A stretch of 64,000 nt of DNA from Rhizobiaceae bacterium (GCA_019635795.1 JAHBYV010000011.1:62001-126000), one strand, 5' to 3'. Positions 1 to 9,942 are shown, numbered from the stretch's first letter. A program made the numbers and translations. The notes: generated from the letters alone by a model not told the origin.

Positions 1-1740
1 TTCAATACCCGGCCAACCCAGAATCCGGCTTTCGGCTTGCCGCGTAGCCGCGTCCATCTCCTCAAGCGAGAGGTTGCCGCGCGCATGAACGTAAAGCAGG
101 CCGTAATCCGGTTCGACGTTGGGGAAGAATTCTACGCCTCGTCCAAAATGCGAGTAGGCGTAAGGAACGGCAATCAGCAACGCGACAGTGAGTGCCAAAG
201 CTGTTTTCGGATAGTGAACTGCCTTGTTGACAGCGGCCATATACAGGCCGTCCCTGTGTTTCTCCTCATGTTCAGGAGCTTTCGCGAACATGGCACCAAG
301 GGTAGGCGCGAAGATCAACGCATAGGCCATGGAAGCCGCCAATGTCACAATCAGCGTGATCGGCAGGTATTTCATGAAATCGCCGATGACGCCCGGCCAG
401 AAAAGCAGGGGTGAAAACGCGGCAATGCGGGTCATGGTAGCGGCGATAACCGGCCCCGCCATGCGCTTTGCTGCCAGTTCGAATGCCTGTTCGCGCCGCA
501 TACCTTCCGACATTCGCCGTTCTGCGAATTCGGTTACGATAATCGCGTCATCAACCAGCATTCCCACCGCCAGAATGAGGCTGAACAGCACGATCATGTT
601 GATCGTGTAACCCATCAGTGCAAGCGCCAGAATGCCCATCAGGAACGATGCAGGGATCGCGATGCCAATGAGTAGGGAAGCGCGGCCAGACAGGGCGTAA
701 AGGATAACGATGAAAACGAGTATGACGGCAATCAGGACGTGGTTTTGCAGGTCCGACAGAAGCTGGTTCACGAACACGGACTTGTCCTGAGTGTAGGTGA
801 CAACCATGCCCTGCGGCGCAGTTTTCATGAACTCGTCGGCGACCTTCTTGGCACCGTCGATCGTTTCGACAATGTTCGCGCCGATGCGCTTTTTGACCTC
901 GATTGCAATTGCATTTCGTCCGTCCAGACGGGTGATGGTTTGCGCATCTTCAAATGTGGACCGCACTGTCGCAATGTCCTGCACCCGCACCACCGCATTC
1001 GGACCGGCCACAACGGGCAGGCGCGCCACGTCCTCAGGCGTTTCGATCAAAGCTGGAACCTTGATCGCATATTTGCCTTCGGCACCTTCCATGGCGCCAG
1101 CCGCAACGAGGTTATTCGATTGGCCGACGCCCTGAATAAGCTGGTCGAGACGCAGGCCGTAGGAGGCAAGGCGCATCGGGTCGATGATGGCTTCCACAAG
1201 CTCATCGCGTGAGCCTTGCAGCGTGCCTTCAAGAACGCCCGGCACTTCCTCGATACGGTCGCGCAATTCCTTCGCCGCAGCAGTCAGAACACGTTCCGGC
1301 ACGTCACCTGAAAGTGTCACCACAAGAACAGGGAATTCCGACAGGTTGATTTCGCTGACCGTCGGCTCGTCCACACCCTGAGGCAAATCGCGCTTGGCGT
1401 CCTGCACCTTGTTGCGTGTGTTGATGAGTGCGTCGCCAAGGTCCGTTGACGGATCAAACTCCACCAGCACGTACCCGCCGCCCTCATATGCGGCTGACCG
1501 CAACTCTTTCAAACCCTTCAGGTTTTTGAGTTGGGCCTCGACCGGCCGCAGTAGCAGGCGCTCGGAATCCTCAGGAGAAATACCCTGATAGTGCAGGGCG
1601 ACATACATGATTGGAATGGCAACGTCGGGCTCTGCCTCCTTCGGCACAGCGCGATAAGCCAGTGCCCCTGCAATGATCAGAAAAATCAGGACGGAAAGCG
1701 TGAGCCGCGCATTGCGGATCGCAAGTTTGACAATATCCAT
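1..1740 (-). CDS. RND efflux pump inner-membrane permease, N-terminal part (runs off the left edge)
   Basis: Proton-driven exporter of the RND (AcrB/MexB-like) superfamily in the inner membrane. Only residues 1-580 of an expected 1,000 or more are present; the frame is open to base 1. The start MDIVKLAIRNARL is followed by TM1 (about residues 12-32) and then KEAEPDVAIP, usual at the start of the first porter loop. TM4 carries the adjacent aspartates of the proton relay in AVGMLVDDAIIV (D397-D398). The ATG lies one base after the stop of the adaptor gene, so the two form one operon. The outer-membrane partner is not in view. Substrate cannot be told; the short adaptor-pump pair is typical of drug or hydrophobic-compound exporters. 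Confidence 0.93.
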   Translation of the reverse strand, partial: MDIVKLAIRNARLTLSVLIFLIIAGALAYRAVPKEAEPDVAIPIMYVALHYQGISPEDSERLLLRPVEAQLKNLKGLKELRSAAYEGGGYVLVEFDPSTDLGDALINTRNKVQDAKRDLPQGVDEPTVSEINLSEFPVLVVTLSGDVPERVLTAAAKELRDRIEEVPGVLEGTLQGSRDELVEAIIDPMRLASYGLRLDQLIQGVGQSNNLVAAGAMEGAEGKYAIKVPALIETPEDVARLPVVAGPNAVVRVQDIATVRSTFEDAQTITRLDGRNAIAIEVKKRIGANIVETIDGAKKVADEFMKTAPQGMVVTYTQDKSVFVNQLLSDLQNHVLIAVILVFIVILYALSGRASLLIGIAIPASFLMGILALALMGYTINMIVLFSLILAVGMLVDDAIIVTEFAERRMSEGMRREQAFELAAKRMAGPVIAATMTRIAAFSPLLFWPGVIGDFMKYLPITLIVTLAASMAYALIFAPTLGAMFAKAPEHEEKHRDGLYMAAVNKAVHYPKTALALTVALLIAVPYAYSHFGRGVEFFPNVEPDYGLLYVHARGNLSLEEMDAATRQAESRILGWPGIE

Positions 1741-1741
1741 T

Positions 1742-2881
1742 TTACAGCGTTCCAGCCGCGTCCTGGGTGAGGCGCTTCAAAAGCGCGGGGTCAGCCTGAA
1801 CGGGCTTGACCTCATCGCCTTCCTTCACCAGATCCTGGCCCGCCATGATAACGCGAGTGCCGGCCGGAATCCCTGCCAGCAACAGGCCGGCGGGCGTGTC
1901 ATCGACAAGATCAATCGGGTAGAAAACTACTTTGTTCGATTCATCGACGGCCCGGATGCCGAGGTCGCCACTTGCGGAAAGAGTAACCACTGAACGGGGC
2001 AGTGCCACAGCATCCACAGGCACGCTGCGAAGTGTCAGTTCCGCTGTCATGCCCGCAGCAATGGTGTCTTGCGGGTTCGGAATCGCAATCTCCACCTTGT
2101 ATGTGCGCGTCGCTTCCGTGGCCTCGCGGCTGATATAGCGGAGCGTACCTTGTGCTGTTGAACCGTTTACAAGCTGAACATCGGCATTGTCTCTCAATGC
2201 TATGTGCGACAGGTCGCGTTCGCTGACTTCACCTTTCACGATCATCGGATCGAGACTCAACATGACTGCAACCTCAGCACCTTGTTGAACGGAGCTGCCA
2301 ATTTCCACCGATATGGCATCCACCACGCCATCAAAAGGCGCGACAATGTTGGTGCGCTGAAGCTCTGCCTGTGCAGTTTCAAGCTGGGATTGCGCCTGCG
2401 CCAGCGCAGAAACTGCCGTCGTGAGTTGCAGCTTCGCGAGCGTACCGGTTTTTGAAAGTTGTCTTGCTGCTTCGAGCTCGGCTTCACGCTGTATCACCAA
2501 TTGCCGTGCGGTTTCGACGGCGGCAGGCTTCTCCTCGGAATCAAGGCGCATGATCAATTGTCCAGCCTTGATATGGTCGCCCTGTTTGATAGGCAAATCC
2601 TTGATTATGCCCGAAGTACGCGTTGTGATGACTACGCGCTTGTCGGCCTGCGTCAGCCCGGAAATCCGTATGGCGCGCGCATGGGAAATGCGCGGCGGTT
2701 CAATCACCGCAACCGTGCGAATGACGGCCCCTGTGTCTGCAGCTTGCTTCTCTGATGCCTTTTTTGAATCGCCTTCTTCGGAGGCGCTGCCCACGGAAGA
2801 GAACTTCCCTGTTCCCATCCAGATGGCGAAGGCTACTAACACGGCAACCGCCGCGACTTTATGAAATCTGTATTTGGCCAT
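1742..2881 (-). CDS. RND efflux periplasmic adaptor subunit (membrane fusion protein, HlyD/AcrA type)
   Basis: A 379-residue periplasmic adaptor that links the RND permease downstream to an outer-membrane channel. An N-terminal anchor (about residues 8-25, AVAVLVAFAIWMG) is followed by the split barrel-sandwich lipoyl domain (GIIKDLPIKQGDHIKAGQL and NIVAPFDGVVDAISVEIG), which flank an alpha-helical hairpin rich in Ala, Gln and Glu (about residues 120-165). A beta-barrel region and membrane-proximal domain end the protein. It is the first gene of the operon. Divergent from an MFS gene across about 330 noncoding bases. Confidence 0.93.
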   Translation of the reverse strand: MAKYRFHKVAAVAVLVAFAIWMGTGKFSSVGSASEEGDSKKASEKQAADTGAVIRTVAVIEPPRISHARAIRISGLTQADKRVVITTRTSGIIKDLPIKQGDHIKAGQLIMRLDSEEKPAAVETARQLVIQREAELEAARQLSKTGTLAKLQLTTAVSALAQAQSQLETAQAELQRTNIVAPFDGVVDAISVEIGSSVQQGAEVAVMLSLDPMIVKGEVSERDLSHIALRDNADVQLVNGSTAQGTLRYISREATEATRTYKVEIAIPNPQDTIAAGMTAELTLRSVPVDAVALPRSVVTLSASGDLGIRAVDESNKVVFYPIDLVDDTPAGLLLAGIPAGTRVIMAGQDLVKEGDEVKPVQADPALLKRLTQDAAGTL

Positions 2882-3214
2882 TGCCTGTTATCCGTTTGTC
2901 GTCGGGTCCGCGCATCGTCAAGGACGCGTGATGTGGGGTCGGGCCGACAGGTCTTCAATAAAAATTCCGTACATGTCCGAAGTTTTCTGCTTCTTATACG
3001 AATTCTGTGCAGCTAAACAGACACATTATATAAGACAATTCTGAAATTTCCGTATGCTTAACAGTGATCATGCAGGCAGTTTCCTTAGCGGGCGGATGGA
3101 TCTGCATCTTGTGATTGTGGTGTGAATTTGACCTTCACAACGACGGCGGGCATAAGTCATTGCGCTGTCCAGAATTTTGCAAGGTCATGCCCAGCATTAC
3201 GTCGCGTTCCCGTC
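2882..3214. promoter_or_regulatory. Divergent intergenic region between RND operon and MFS gene
   Basis: Noncoding stretch that must hold both divergent promoters. On the minus strand a perfect TATAAT lies at 3025-3030, about 145 bases before the adaptor start. A partly symmetric TTCCG-N7-CCGAA element around ACATGT lies at 2965-2981 and could be a repressor operator, as RND operons are often controlled by a TetR- or MarR-type repressor; no such regulator gene is next to it here. AT-rich DNA spans about 2955-3050. No terminator or RNA gene seen. Confidence 0.4.
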
Positions 3215-4855
3215 ATGGATGAAACTTTGAAAACACGCCAATCGGCGTTGGCGCCGCTGTCTCATCGCACATTCCGTGCGGTATGGCTGGCGAGCCTGGT
3301 TTCGAATTTTGGCGGTCTGATCCAGTCTGTCGGCTCGGCATGGCTGATGACCGACATCACGACATCCAGCGATATGGTTGCACTCGTTCAGGCCTCGACG
3401 ACTTTGCCGGTCATGCTGTTTTCGCTGGCATCGGGCGCGATTGCAGACAATTTCGACCGAAGACGAGTTCTCCTGGTTGCGCAAGGCTTTATGCTCGTCG
3501 TCTCTGTCTCGCTCGCGGTTTGCGCGTGGTTTGGGCTCATTACCCCTTGGTCGCTGCTGGCTTTCACATTCCTTATCGGTTGTGGCACCGCGCTCAACAG
3601 TCCTTCCTGGCAGGCCTCGGTTGGGGACATGGTGCCGCGTGATCATTTGCCTGCTGCGGTGGCACTCAACAGTGTCGGCTTCAATCTTACCCGCAGCGTG
3701 GGTCCGGCCATCGGCGGTGCCATCGTAGCTGCTCTTGGCGCGGCCGCGGCCTTCATCATCAATGCTCTGAGTTATATCCCGCTTCTCATCGTGCTTGCCA
3801 GATGGAAGCCGAATGTTGCCAGAAGCACCCTGCCGCGCGAGACGCTTGGTCGCGCAATGACCGCTGGCCTGCGCTACATTGCAATGTCCCCTCACATCGA
3901 AATTGTGTTGTTTCGCGCCTTCCTGTTTGGCCTCACAGCCATCGTTGTCCTCGCGCTACTGCCCTTGGTTGCACGTGATCTTTTGAAAGGTGCCGCGTTC
4001 ACCTATGGTGTTGCGCTGGGATGTTTCGGGGCCGGTGCGGTGTGCGGGGCCTTCATTGTGGGCCGTGTGCGTCATAAATTGTCGAATGAGGCCATTGTCC
4101 GCCTGGCTTTCGCGGGGTTCGCGCTTTGCTCGATCATCTGCGCTTATGGCACGCAGATCTGGGTCACCGGATTTGGATTGCTTCTGGGCGGCGCATGTTG
4201 GGTCATGGCCCTTTCCCTGTTCAACGTCACGGTTCAGCTTTCCACCCCGCGTTGGGTGGTCGGCCGGGCGCTCGCTCTTTACCAGGCATCGGCATTTGGC
4301 GGCATGGCGGCAGGATCATGGATCTGGGGTGTGATAGCAGAATCGCAAGGCGTCGCCGTTGCGTTACTTTATGCGGCGGGGGGCATGCTGGTTGGTTTGT
4401 TGGCGGGCTTCAGATTTCCTATGCCAGCCCAACAGGTCCTTAATCTTGATCCTTTGAACCGGTGGAAGCAGCCGAACGTGGCTCTCGATCTCAGGCCGCA
4501 AAGTGGTCCGATATTCATCATGATCGAGTACGTCATCAGGGAAGCCGATCTGCCTGCTTTCATGGATGCGATGGCGGAGCGCCGTCGCATTCGCTTGCGC
4601 GACGGAGCGCGGCAATGGGAACTGATGCGCGATCTGGAGAACCCTGAAATATGGCGGGAGACATATCATACTCCGACCTGGGTCGAGTATGTCCGGCACA
4701 ACCAGCGTGCAACCCATGCTGATGCAATGATCGGAGAGACGTTGCGCGCCCTTCATGCCGGGCCTGGTGGTCCTAAGGTGCAGCGTATGGTCGTTCGGCC
4801 AACAGACTGGACAGAGGCCCTGCAACAGATAAAACAGCCCGTGGACCTGCACTAG
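3215..4855 (+). CDS. MFS exporter of the MFS_3 (EntS-like) type with C-terminal soluble extension
   Basis: Twelve-TM major facilitator of the Transmembrane secretion effector (MFS_3, formerly DUF894) family, 546 residues. The first half has the conserved loop-2/3 motif GAIADNFDRRRVLL. After the last TM a soluble region of roughly 100 residues (from about IMIEYVIREADLPAFM) resembles a small ferredoxin-like/ABM-type domain; this extension is common in MFS_3 proteins rather than a new fusion. The frame stays open upstream to a GTG at 3122; I prefer the ATG at 3215 because MDETLKTRQSALAPL leads straight into TM1, but neither start has a clear ribosome site. Substrate unknown. Confidence 0.88.
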   Translation: MDETLKTRQSALAPLSHRTFRAVWLASLVSNFGGLIQSVGSAWLMTDITTSSDMVALVQASTTLPVMLFSLASGAIADNFDRRRVLLVAQGFMLVVSVSLAVCAWFGLITPWSLLAFTFLIGCGTALNSPSWQASVGDMVPRDHLPAAVALNSVGFNLTRSVGPAIGGAIVAALGAAAAFIINALSYIPLLIVLARWKPNVARSTLPRETLGRAMTAGLRYIAMSPHIEIVLFRAFLFGLTAIVVLALLPLVARDLLKGAAFTYGVALGCFGAGAVCGAFIVGRVRHKLSNEAIVRLAFAGFALCSIICAYGTQIWVTGFGLLLGGACWVMALSLFNVTVQLSTPRWVVGRALALYQASAFGGMAAGSWIWGVIAESQGVAVALLYAAGGMLVGLLAGFRFPMPAQQVLNLDPLNRWKQPNVALDLRPQSGPIFIMIEYVIREADLPAFMDAMAERRRIRLRDGARQWELMRDLENPEIWRETYHTPTWVEYVRHNQRATHADAMIGETLRALHAGPGGPKVQRMVVRPTDWTEALQQIKQPVDLH

Positions 4856-4878
4856 CGGGCGCTTTTGAAGCGCGCTTT
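4854..4878. repeat. GC-rich hairpin after the MFS gene
   Basis: An AGCGGGCGCTT arm pairs imperfectly with AAGCGCGCT around a TTG loop and is followed by TTTACGG. It begins inside the MFS stop codon. The 3' arm plus TTTACG resembles a hairpin at 54525-54544 in front of rpmJ. It may help end MFS transcription ahead of the stronger terminator 40 bases on. Confidence 0.35.
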
Positions 4879-4913
4879 ACGGTTTTTACGACCGTATTTT
4901 TGCCATCAGAAAC

Positions 4914-4942
4914 AAAAATAGCCGGCATAGGCCGGCTTTTTT
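4914..4942. terminator. Bidirectional intrinsic terminator between MFS gene and rpmF
   Basis: AGCCGGC-ATAG-GCCGGCT stem followed by six T on the plus strand; the minus strand reads out into TATTTTTG. It lies between two convergent genes, so it can end both transcripts. Confidence 0.85.
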
Positions 4943-4967
4943 CGTAAGAAATGAGCCTAGGATTAGC

Positions 4968-5150
4968 TCAGTTTCCCTTAGGCTCAAGAACCTGACGACC
5001 GCGATACATGCCGGTCTTCAGATCGATATGGTGCGGGCGACGCATTTCGCCAGAGTTCTTGTCCTCAACATAGGCCGGAGCCTTGAGAGCATCTGCTGAA
5101 CGACGCATTCCACGCTTTGCCGGCGAGGTTTTCTTTTTAGGGACTGCCAT
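4968..5150 (-). CDS. rpmF: 50S ribosomal protein L32
   Basis: Sixty-residue basic protein of the large ribosomal subunit. It begins [18 protein letters not shown], the L32 hallmark, and continues with the alphaproteobacterial [16 protein letters not shown] tail. The frame runs four codons further up, but the ATG at 5150 has a GGAG ribosome site seven bases before it and gives the family N-terminus. No zinc-binding cysteine pairs are present, as usual in this group. Transcribed alone toward the shared terminator. Confidence 0.97.
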   Translation of the reverse strand: MAVPKKKTSPAKRGMRRSADALKAPAYVEDKNSGEMRRPHHIDLKTGMYRGRQVLEPKGN

Positions 5151-5289
5151 TTTAAGCTCCACTCAATTCTTCAATGCCTCGCCAGCCCTGTAAGAGCCGT
5201 TCATGAGGCTGAAATCCGGTAAATCGGGCGTGCCTATACACGGCTTACGAGGCTTTGACCAGCACTTGGCCCAAATATTTTCGCATTTC

Positions 5290-5997
5290 CTACTGCACAC
5301 ACCCCACATAAGCACCCGCCCGGCTTGCGCGCCGCTCTACAATGCGCGCCAGACTGCGCAAACCTGCTTTGGCTTTCGTCGGATTGCGCGCAATCGGATT
5401 AGGCAGGGCGACTGTCAACAAAGCAGCCTGCCGCGCACTCAATTTCTTTGCCGAAACCCCGAAATAATGCTGCGCTGCCGCTTCGATGCCATAAATATTG
5501 GGACCCCACTCGGCAATGTTCAGATAAATTTCCAGAATACGGTCTTTTGGCACCACAAGGTCGAAATAGACGGCCAAGGGAAGCTCAAGTGCCTTGCGAA
5601 GGAAGGAACGCCCGTTCCAGAGATACAGGTTCTTTACGGTCTGCATTGGAATGGTGGAGGCCCCACGAACCGGTTTTCCTGCCACCAAATCCTTGAATTC
5701 ACCTCGTAATTCGCCAAGATCAACACCGTGGTGTCGGCAGAACTGGCCATCTTCAGACATGATGACCGAACGACGCATTACGGGCGCTACATCCTCAAGT
5801 GCGACCCACTGCCTGTCGTAGCCGGTTAATGTCACAAGGTCCTTGAGCATCAGTGTGGATACAGGATGCACAAAGGACGGAATATAAAGAATGGTCAGCA
5901 CAAGAGGTATGAGCACCGCAATGCACACAGCCTTTATCAGGCGGCGCAACCAGACCCGCATCCGGCTGGTCCCCAGAAGTTTGCGAATTGCGGCCAT
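5290..5997 (-). CDS. mtgA: Monofunctional biosynthetic peptidoglycan transglycosylase
   Basis: Polymerises lipid II into glycan strands on the outer face of the inner membrane (GT51 family). One N-terminal TM segment ([16 protein letters not shown]) precedes the GT51 domain with the catalytic block [14 protein letters not shown] (Glu in SEDG), then [17 protein letters not shown] and [20 protein letters not shown]. From the ATG at 5997 the protein is 235 residues, the usual size for MtgA. The frame stays open to 6141 with other ATGs at 6060 and 6141, but the upstream part looks unconserved and would overlap the divergent ispA start. There is no transpeptidase domain. Confidence 0.92.
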   Translation of the reverse strand: MAAIRKLLGTSRMRVWLRRLIKAVCIAVLIPLVLTILYIPSFVHPVSTLMLKDLVTLTGYDRQWVALEDVAPVMRRSVIMSEDGQFCRHHGVDLGELRGEFKDLVAGKPVRGASTIPMQTVKNLYLWNGRSFLRKALELPLAVYFDLVVPKDRILEIYLNIAEWGPNIYGIEAAAQHYFGVSAKKLSARQAALLTVALPNPIARNPTKAKAGLRSLARIVERRASRAGAYVGCVQ

Positions 5998-6139
5998 ATC
6001 CCGCTTTCCCGGATCGGGTTCGGTGCCTGCCACCGTCTCTCCGGCAATCCCTGTCTCCATTCCATTCGCATAGCGGCGCGCCGCGCAATGTGCAACGTCT
6101 GCTTGACCCCCGCGTGGTTTGCCGTCAACGGTGCCAGAC

Positions 6140-7057
6140 ATGTTGGAAGCGACTCAAACAGATTTTGAAATTGCGCTCGGGCGACGTGCCCGCATGGTCG
6201 AAGCGGCACTGGACACAATCCTTGCTGCGATGCCGCAGGCCGGCGAAATTGCCCGCCCGGAAAGGCTTCTGGCTGCCATGCGTCACGGCGTTCTAAATGG
6301 CGGAAAACGTCTGCGCCCTTTCCTTGTGCTTGAAAGTGCAGCGCTTTTTGGTGTCAAGCAGGATGCCGCGCTGCGCGTTGCGGCGGCGCTGGAATGTATC
6401 CATTGCTATTCGCTGGTACATGACGATCTGCCCGCAATGGATGATGACGATCTGCGTCGGGGCCAGCCGACCGTGCACAAGGCTTTTGATGAGGCTACGG
6501 CAATTCTGGCCGGCGATTCCTTGTTGACGCTGGCGTTCGACATTCTGGCCTCACCGGAGACAGAGCTTCCGGCACAAGCGCGCCTCGACCTTATTCAGGC
6601 GCTATCTCGTGCTGCAGGCTTTGGCGGAATGGCTGGCGGACAGGCGCTCGATCTGGCGGCTGCGCGTGACCTGCCTGACGAAGCCGGGATTATTCGCCTG
6701 CAAGCCATGAAGACAGGAGCCTTGATCCGTTTCGCCTGTGAAGCCGGTGCCATTGCCGGAAAGGCATCCAGCGCTGATCGGGAGCGTATGGCAGAGTTCG
6801 GTTCTGCAATCGGCTTGGCTTTTCAGCTTGCCGATGACCTTTTGGACCTGACGTCAGATGCCCAGACAATGGGCAAGGCAACCGGCAAGGATGCGCAAGC
6901 CGGGAAGGCAACGCTGGCTTCGCTGCACGGGCCTGACTGGGCAAGGAGACAACTGCGCGGATTGGTTCTGCAAGCTGAGGAACTGCTGTCACCTTATGGC
7001 GAGAGCGCTAATCTTCTTCGTGCGGCGGCCAGGTTCGTAGCCGAGCGAAGTCACTGA
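6140..7057 (+). CDS. ispA: Polyprenyl synthetase: farnesyl (or geranylgeranyl) diphosphate synthase
   Basis: Condenses isopentenyl diphosphate with allylic diphosphates to make C15 or C20 precursors for quinones, undecaprenyl phosphate and hopanoids. Both aspartate-rich motifs are present: [15 protein letters not shown] (about residues 94-108) and ADDLLDLT (about 231-238), plus [11 protein letters not shown] for IPP binding. At 305 residues it fits IspA. The frame extends to a TTG at 6119, but the ATG at 6140 is the likelier start. Chain length cannot be settled by eye; a small CYSLVHDD stretch upstream of the first motif favours C15. Divergent from mtgA. Confidence 0.92.
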   Translation: MLEATQTDFEIALGRRARMVEAALDTILAAMPQAGEIARPERLLAAMRHGVLNGGKRLRPFLVLESAALFGVKQDAALRVAAALECIHCYSLVHDDLPAMDDDDLRRGQPTVHKAFDEATAILAGDSLLTLAFDILASPETELPAQARLDLIQALSRAAGFGGMAGGQALDLAAARDLPDEAGIIRLQAMKTGALIRFACEAGAIAGKASSADRERMAEFGSAIGLAFQLADDLLDLTSDAQTMGKATGKDAQAGKATLASLHGPDWARRQLRGLVLQAEELLSPYGESANLLRAAARFVAERSH

Positions 7058-7068
7058 CGCCATTTTGG

Positions 7069-7926
7069 CTAACGATTCCGCATGACGATGCAGGAGCCGC
7101 CCGCCCCGCGTAATTGCTGACAGATGATATTTGCGTTGGCGCGGTCATCAACGCCAATACGCACTGCATATATGCCGCGCCTGCCTATCGGCGTGCGTGT
7201 GCGGCTGACAACCGGATCGTATTCCTTAAGCAGCGCAGGGAAACGGCCGCGTATGCGTTGCCATTGGGCGATTGCCGCTGATCGCCTGAAATTGCCTGCC
7301 ACCTGAACGCCCCACGGTTTGGTATTGACGGTCGCCATTGCGACGGTCGAGGTGCGGATAATTGGCAGACGGCGACAAGACTCGGTAAAGCTGCGTTTCT
7401 CTTCCAGGGGGCTGACGATGCCGGAATAACCGGCATTCGTGAAATTGTCGGCTGGCTCGCCCATAATGTCGAGAACATAGTCTTCTGTCTCAAGCGGCAG
7501 AAAGCCGCCAGAGGAAAGCCAGCGTGCAACCCTGTTCTCGCCTGCGTTGTATGCCGCCGCAGCAAGTCCAAGATTCCCATATTTGCGCTTCATCTCGGCA
7601 AGATATTCGGCCGACGCCGCAATTGCCTTTTGCGGATCGAAAGGATCGTCCAGACCGCGCATTTCTGCTGTTCCCGGCATGAATTGCGCAATGCCTTCCG
7701 CACCAACGGGGCTTACGGCGTTCTGGTCGAATCTGCTCTCTTTCCATATCAGTCGCGCGAAAAATGCGCGTGGAATACCGTTGAGGTCCGCATGCGTTTT
7801 TATCAGCTTGCAAATCTGGTGAATTGGTTCGGGGACGGCGACCCGGTCGTCCAGCTCGGCGGCGCGAACGGTGCAGGACAAGGCTAGTGCAAAGAATAAT
7901 GTGAGCGCGGTTCGCAATGTGTCCAT
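7069..7926 (-). CDS. Lytic murein transglycosylase, SLT family
   Basis: Secreted enzyme that cleaves peptidoglycan glycan strands. A signal peptide (about residues 1-22, ending VRAAE) precedes an SLT domain with the catalytic glutamate in IWKESRFDQNAVSPVGAEG (E63), the GIAQFMPGTA motif and the AAAYNAGENRV motif. The last 80 residues have short repeats like a degenerate SPOR-type domain (YAVRIGVDDRANANIICQQL) that might bind glycan. It starts 12 bases after the ispG stop, so the two genes are co-transcribed. Convergent with ispA. Confidence 0.88.
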   Translation of the reverse strand: MDTLRTALTLFFALALSCTVRAAELDDRVAVPEPIHQICKLIKTHADLNGIPRAFFARLIWKESRFDQNAVSPVGAEGIAQFMPGTAEMRGLDDPFDPQKAIAASAEYLAEMKRKYGNLGLAAAAYNAGENRVARWLSSGGFLPLETEDYVLDIMGEPADNFTNAGYSGIVSPLEEKRSFTESCRRLPIIRTSTVAMATVNTKPWGVQVAGNFRRSAAIAQWQRIRGRFPALLKEYDPVVSRTRTPIGRRGIYAVRIGVDDRANANIICQQLRGAGGSCIVMRNR

Positions 7927-7938
7927 TGCGCCTCGTGC

Positions 7939-9189
7939 CTATTCTGCCGCTTCGCGCCCGCGGCCGTAGCGACGTTCAATATATTCTGCGACCATCCGCT
8001 CAAAATCGCGAGCAATGTCAGGACCGCGAAGCGTCGCAGCCTTCTGGCCGTCAACATAGACCGGGGCAGTTGGTGTTTCGCCCGTACCGGGCAAGGAAAT
8101 GCCGATGTCAGCATGTTTGGACTCGCCGGGACCGTTCACGATGCAACCCATGACAGCAACCTTGAGCTCCTCAACGCCGGGATAGCGTTCGCGCCACACA
8201 GGCATGTTGCGCCGGATATCTTCCTGAATCGTTTGCGCGAGTTCCTGAAACACGGTCGATGTCGTGCGCCCGCAGCCGGGACATGCGGCAACAATCGGTA
8301 TGAATTGCCGAAAGCCCATAGTCTGGAGCAGCTCCTGCGCGACCTGCACTTCGCGCGTACGGTCGCCGTTCGGCTCAGGCGTCAATGAAATCCGGATGGT
8401 GTCGCCAATGCCCTGTTGCAGCAATATGCCCATTGCCGCCGACGAAGCCACGACCCCCTTGGAACCCATTCCAGCCTCTGTAAGGCCAAGATGCAAGGCA
8501 TGGTCGGAGCGGCTGGCCAGTTCGGTGTAAACCGCGATCAGGTCCTGCACCTGGCTGACTTTCGCGGACAGAATGATCTTGTCGCGTCCAAGCCCGATCT
8601 CTTCGGCCGCATCGGCCGAGATGAGCGCCGACTGGACAATCGCCTCACGCGTCACCTGTTGCGCTGTCAAAGGGGAGCCGGTGCGGTTGTTCTCATCCAT
8701 CAGTCGCGTCAGCAATTCCTGATCGAGCGACCCCCAATTTACGCCGATACGAACAGGCTTGTTGTACCGGATTGCCATTTCGACAATCTCGGCGAACTGC
8801 CTGTCCTTTTTGTCTTTGAAGCCGACATTGCCCGGATTTATGCGATATTTTGCCAACGCTTCGGCGCATGCGGGATGGTCGGCGAGAAGCCGGTGGCCGA
8901 TGTAGTGAAAGTCTCCGACCAACGGCACGTTGATGTTGAGCCTGTCCAGCCTTTCGCGGATGGCGGGAACGGCTGCTGCGCTTTCATCGCGATCAACCGT
9001 AATGCGCACAAGCTCCGATCCTGCGCGATGCAGCGCTGCGACCTGAGCCACCGTTTGATCGATATCGGCAGTGTCAGTGTTGGTCATGGATTGCACGACG
9101 ACGGGCGCATTGCCGCCGACCATAACGCCGCCAACGTCAACGCCAACGGAATTGCGGCGCGGGAAAGGTGTCGAAAAATATCCGGACAT
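7939..9189 (-). CDS. ispG: 4-hydroxy-3-methylbut-2-enyl diphosphate synthase
   Basis: The [4Fe-4S] enzyme of the penultimate MEP-pathway step, turning MEcPP into HMBPP; cytoplasmic. The 416-residue protein has the TIM-barrel start [16 protein letters not shown] and the cluster-binding cysteines in [12 protein letters not shown] and in [11 protein letters not shown]. The insert-bearing longer form is normal for alphaproteobacteria. The prenyl synthase that uses its end products lies 900 bases away on the other strand. The start [12 protein letters not shown] is the only sensible ATG. Confidence 0.96.
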   Translation of the reverse strand: MSGYFSTPFPRRNSVGVDVGGVMVGGNAPVVVQSMTNTDTADIDQTVAQVAALHRAGSELVRITVDRDESAAAVPAIRERLDRLNINVPLVGDFHYIGHRLLADHPACAEALAKYRINPGNVGFKDKKDRQFAEIVEMAIRYNKPVRIGVNWGSLDQELLTRLMDENNRTGSPLTAQQVTREAIVQSALISADAAEEIGLGRDKIILSAKVSQVQDLIAVYTELASRSDHALHLGLTEAGMGSKGVVASSAAMGILLQQGIGDTIRISLTPEPNGDRTREVQVAQELLQTMGFRQFIPIVAACPGCGRTTSTVFQELAQTIQEDIRRNMPVWRERYPGVEELKVAVMGCIVNGPGESKHADIGISLPGTGETPTAPVYVDGQKAATLRGPDIARDFERMVAEYIERRYGRGREAAE

Positions 9190-9283
9190 GAGCCGGTTTG
9201 CTCCGTTTCGGAATATGCAATGTCAGGTGGCGGATGCAGCGCCTGATGTCAATGGACCAGTTTGCATGTAGTTACCGTTGCGC

Positions 9284-9311
9284 AAAAAGCAAAGCCCCGC
9301 CGCAGCGGGGC
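9284..9311 (-). terminator. Intrinsic terminator of phaR
   Basis: GCCCCGC-TGCG-GCGGGGC stem read on the minus strand followed by TTTGCTTTTTGC, 22 bases past the phaR stop. Confidence 0.85.
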
Positions 9312-9333
9312 CTACCAAACGAAACGGCGTGAT

Positions 9334-9942
9334 TCACGACAGGGAATCGATCTTTCGCTGCATGGCGGCGATCTGCTCTTTCAGCTCCTTGATGTCATCG
9401 GACTTGTCAGAGCCAGACTTCTTTTCCGGTTCATCGGTGCCCGGCTGCGCAGCCATACCGACCGGGAAGGGCGTGAACATGCGCATGGCATTTTCGAAGA
9501 GTTCAACATTGCGCCGGGTCTGCTCTTCCAATGCTTTCATCGAGGTCGGCAGATTGTCCATCATGTCCAGCGGCGTCTTGCCGAAGCTTGCTTTCATCTG
9601 CTCGCGAAAGCGTTCCTGCTCTTTGCTGAAAGCACTCATGGACTGTTCGAGAAACCGCGGTACGACCATCTGCATCTGATCGCCATAAAAAGCGATGAGC
9701 TGGCGCAGGAATGGAATAGGCAGCATATTCTGCCCGTCCTTGTTCTCCAGTTCAAAAATGATCTGCGTGAGTACCGGATGCGTTATGTCATCGCCGGTCT
9801 TCGCGTCCTGAACGACAAATTCCTCGTTGCGCTTAACCATTTCTGCAAGGTCTTCCAGCGTTACGTAAGTGCTGGTGCCCGTATTATAGAGACGGCGGTT
9901 GGCGTATTTTTTTATCACCACCGGTTCGTCTTTTGCTGCCAT
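9334..9942 (-). CDS. phaR: Polyhydroxyalkanoate synthesis repressor PhaR
   Basis: DNA-binding protein that senses PHB granules and represses phasin and its own gene; in rhizobia the homolog (AniA) also redirects carbon flow. The N-terminal PHB/PHA accumulation regulator domain is clear: IKKYANRRLYNTGTSTYVTL, then EFVVQDAKTGDDITHPVLTQ. The C-terminal half is helical and charged, ending in a coiled-coil-like KELKEQIAAMQRKIDSLS. It is divergent from phaA-phaB across 265 bases, the classic arrangement for a regulator of that pathway. Confidence 0.95.
   Translation of the reverse strand: MAAKDEPVVIKKYANRRLYNTGTSTYVTLEDLAEMVKRNEEFVVQDAKTGDDITHPVLTQIIFELENKDGQNMLPIPFLRQLIAFYGDQMQMVVPRFLEQSMSAFSKEQERFREQMKASFGKTPLDMMDNLPTSMKALEEQTRRNVELFENAMRMFTPFPVGMAAQPGTDEPEKKSGSDKSDDIKELKEQIAAMQRKIDSLS

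Noticed and set aside
3197-3895. Long minus-strand open frame inside the MFS gene
   Set aside because: Antisense to conserved TM coding sequence; its product is arginine- and cysteine-rich low-complexity with no domain. Shadow frame.
4460-4855. C-terminal soluble extension of the MFS exporter as a novel fusion
   Set aside because: This extension is the usual form in MFS_3 (EntS-like) proteins.
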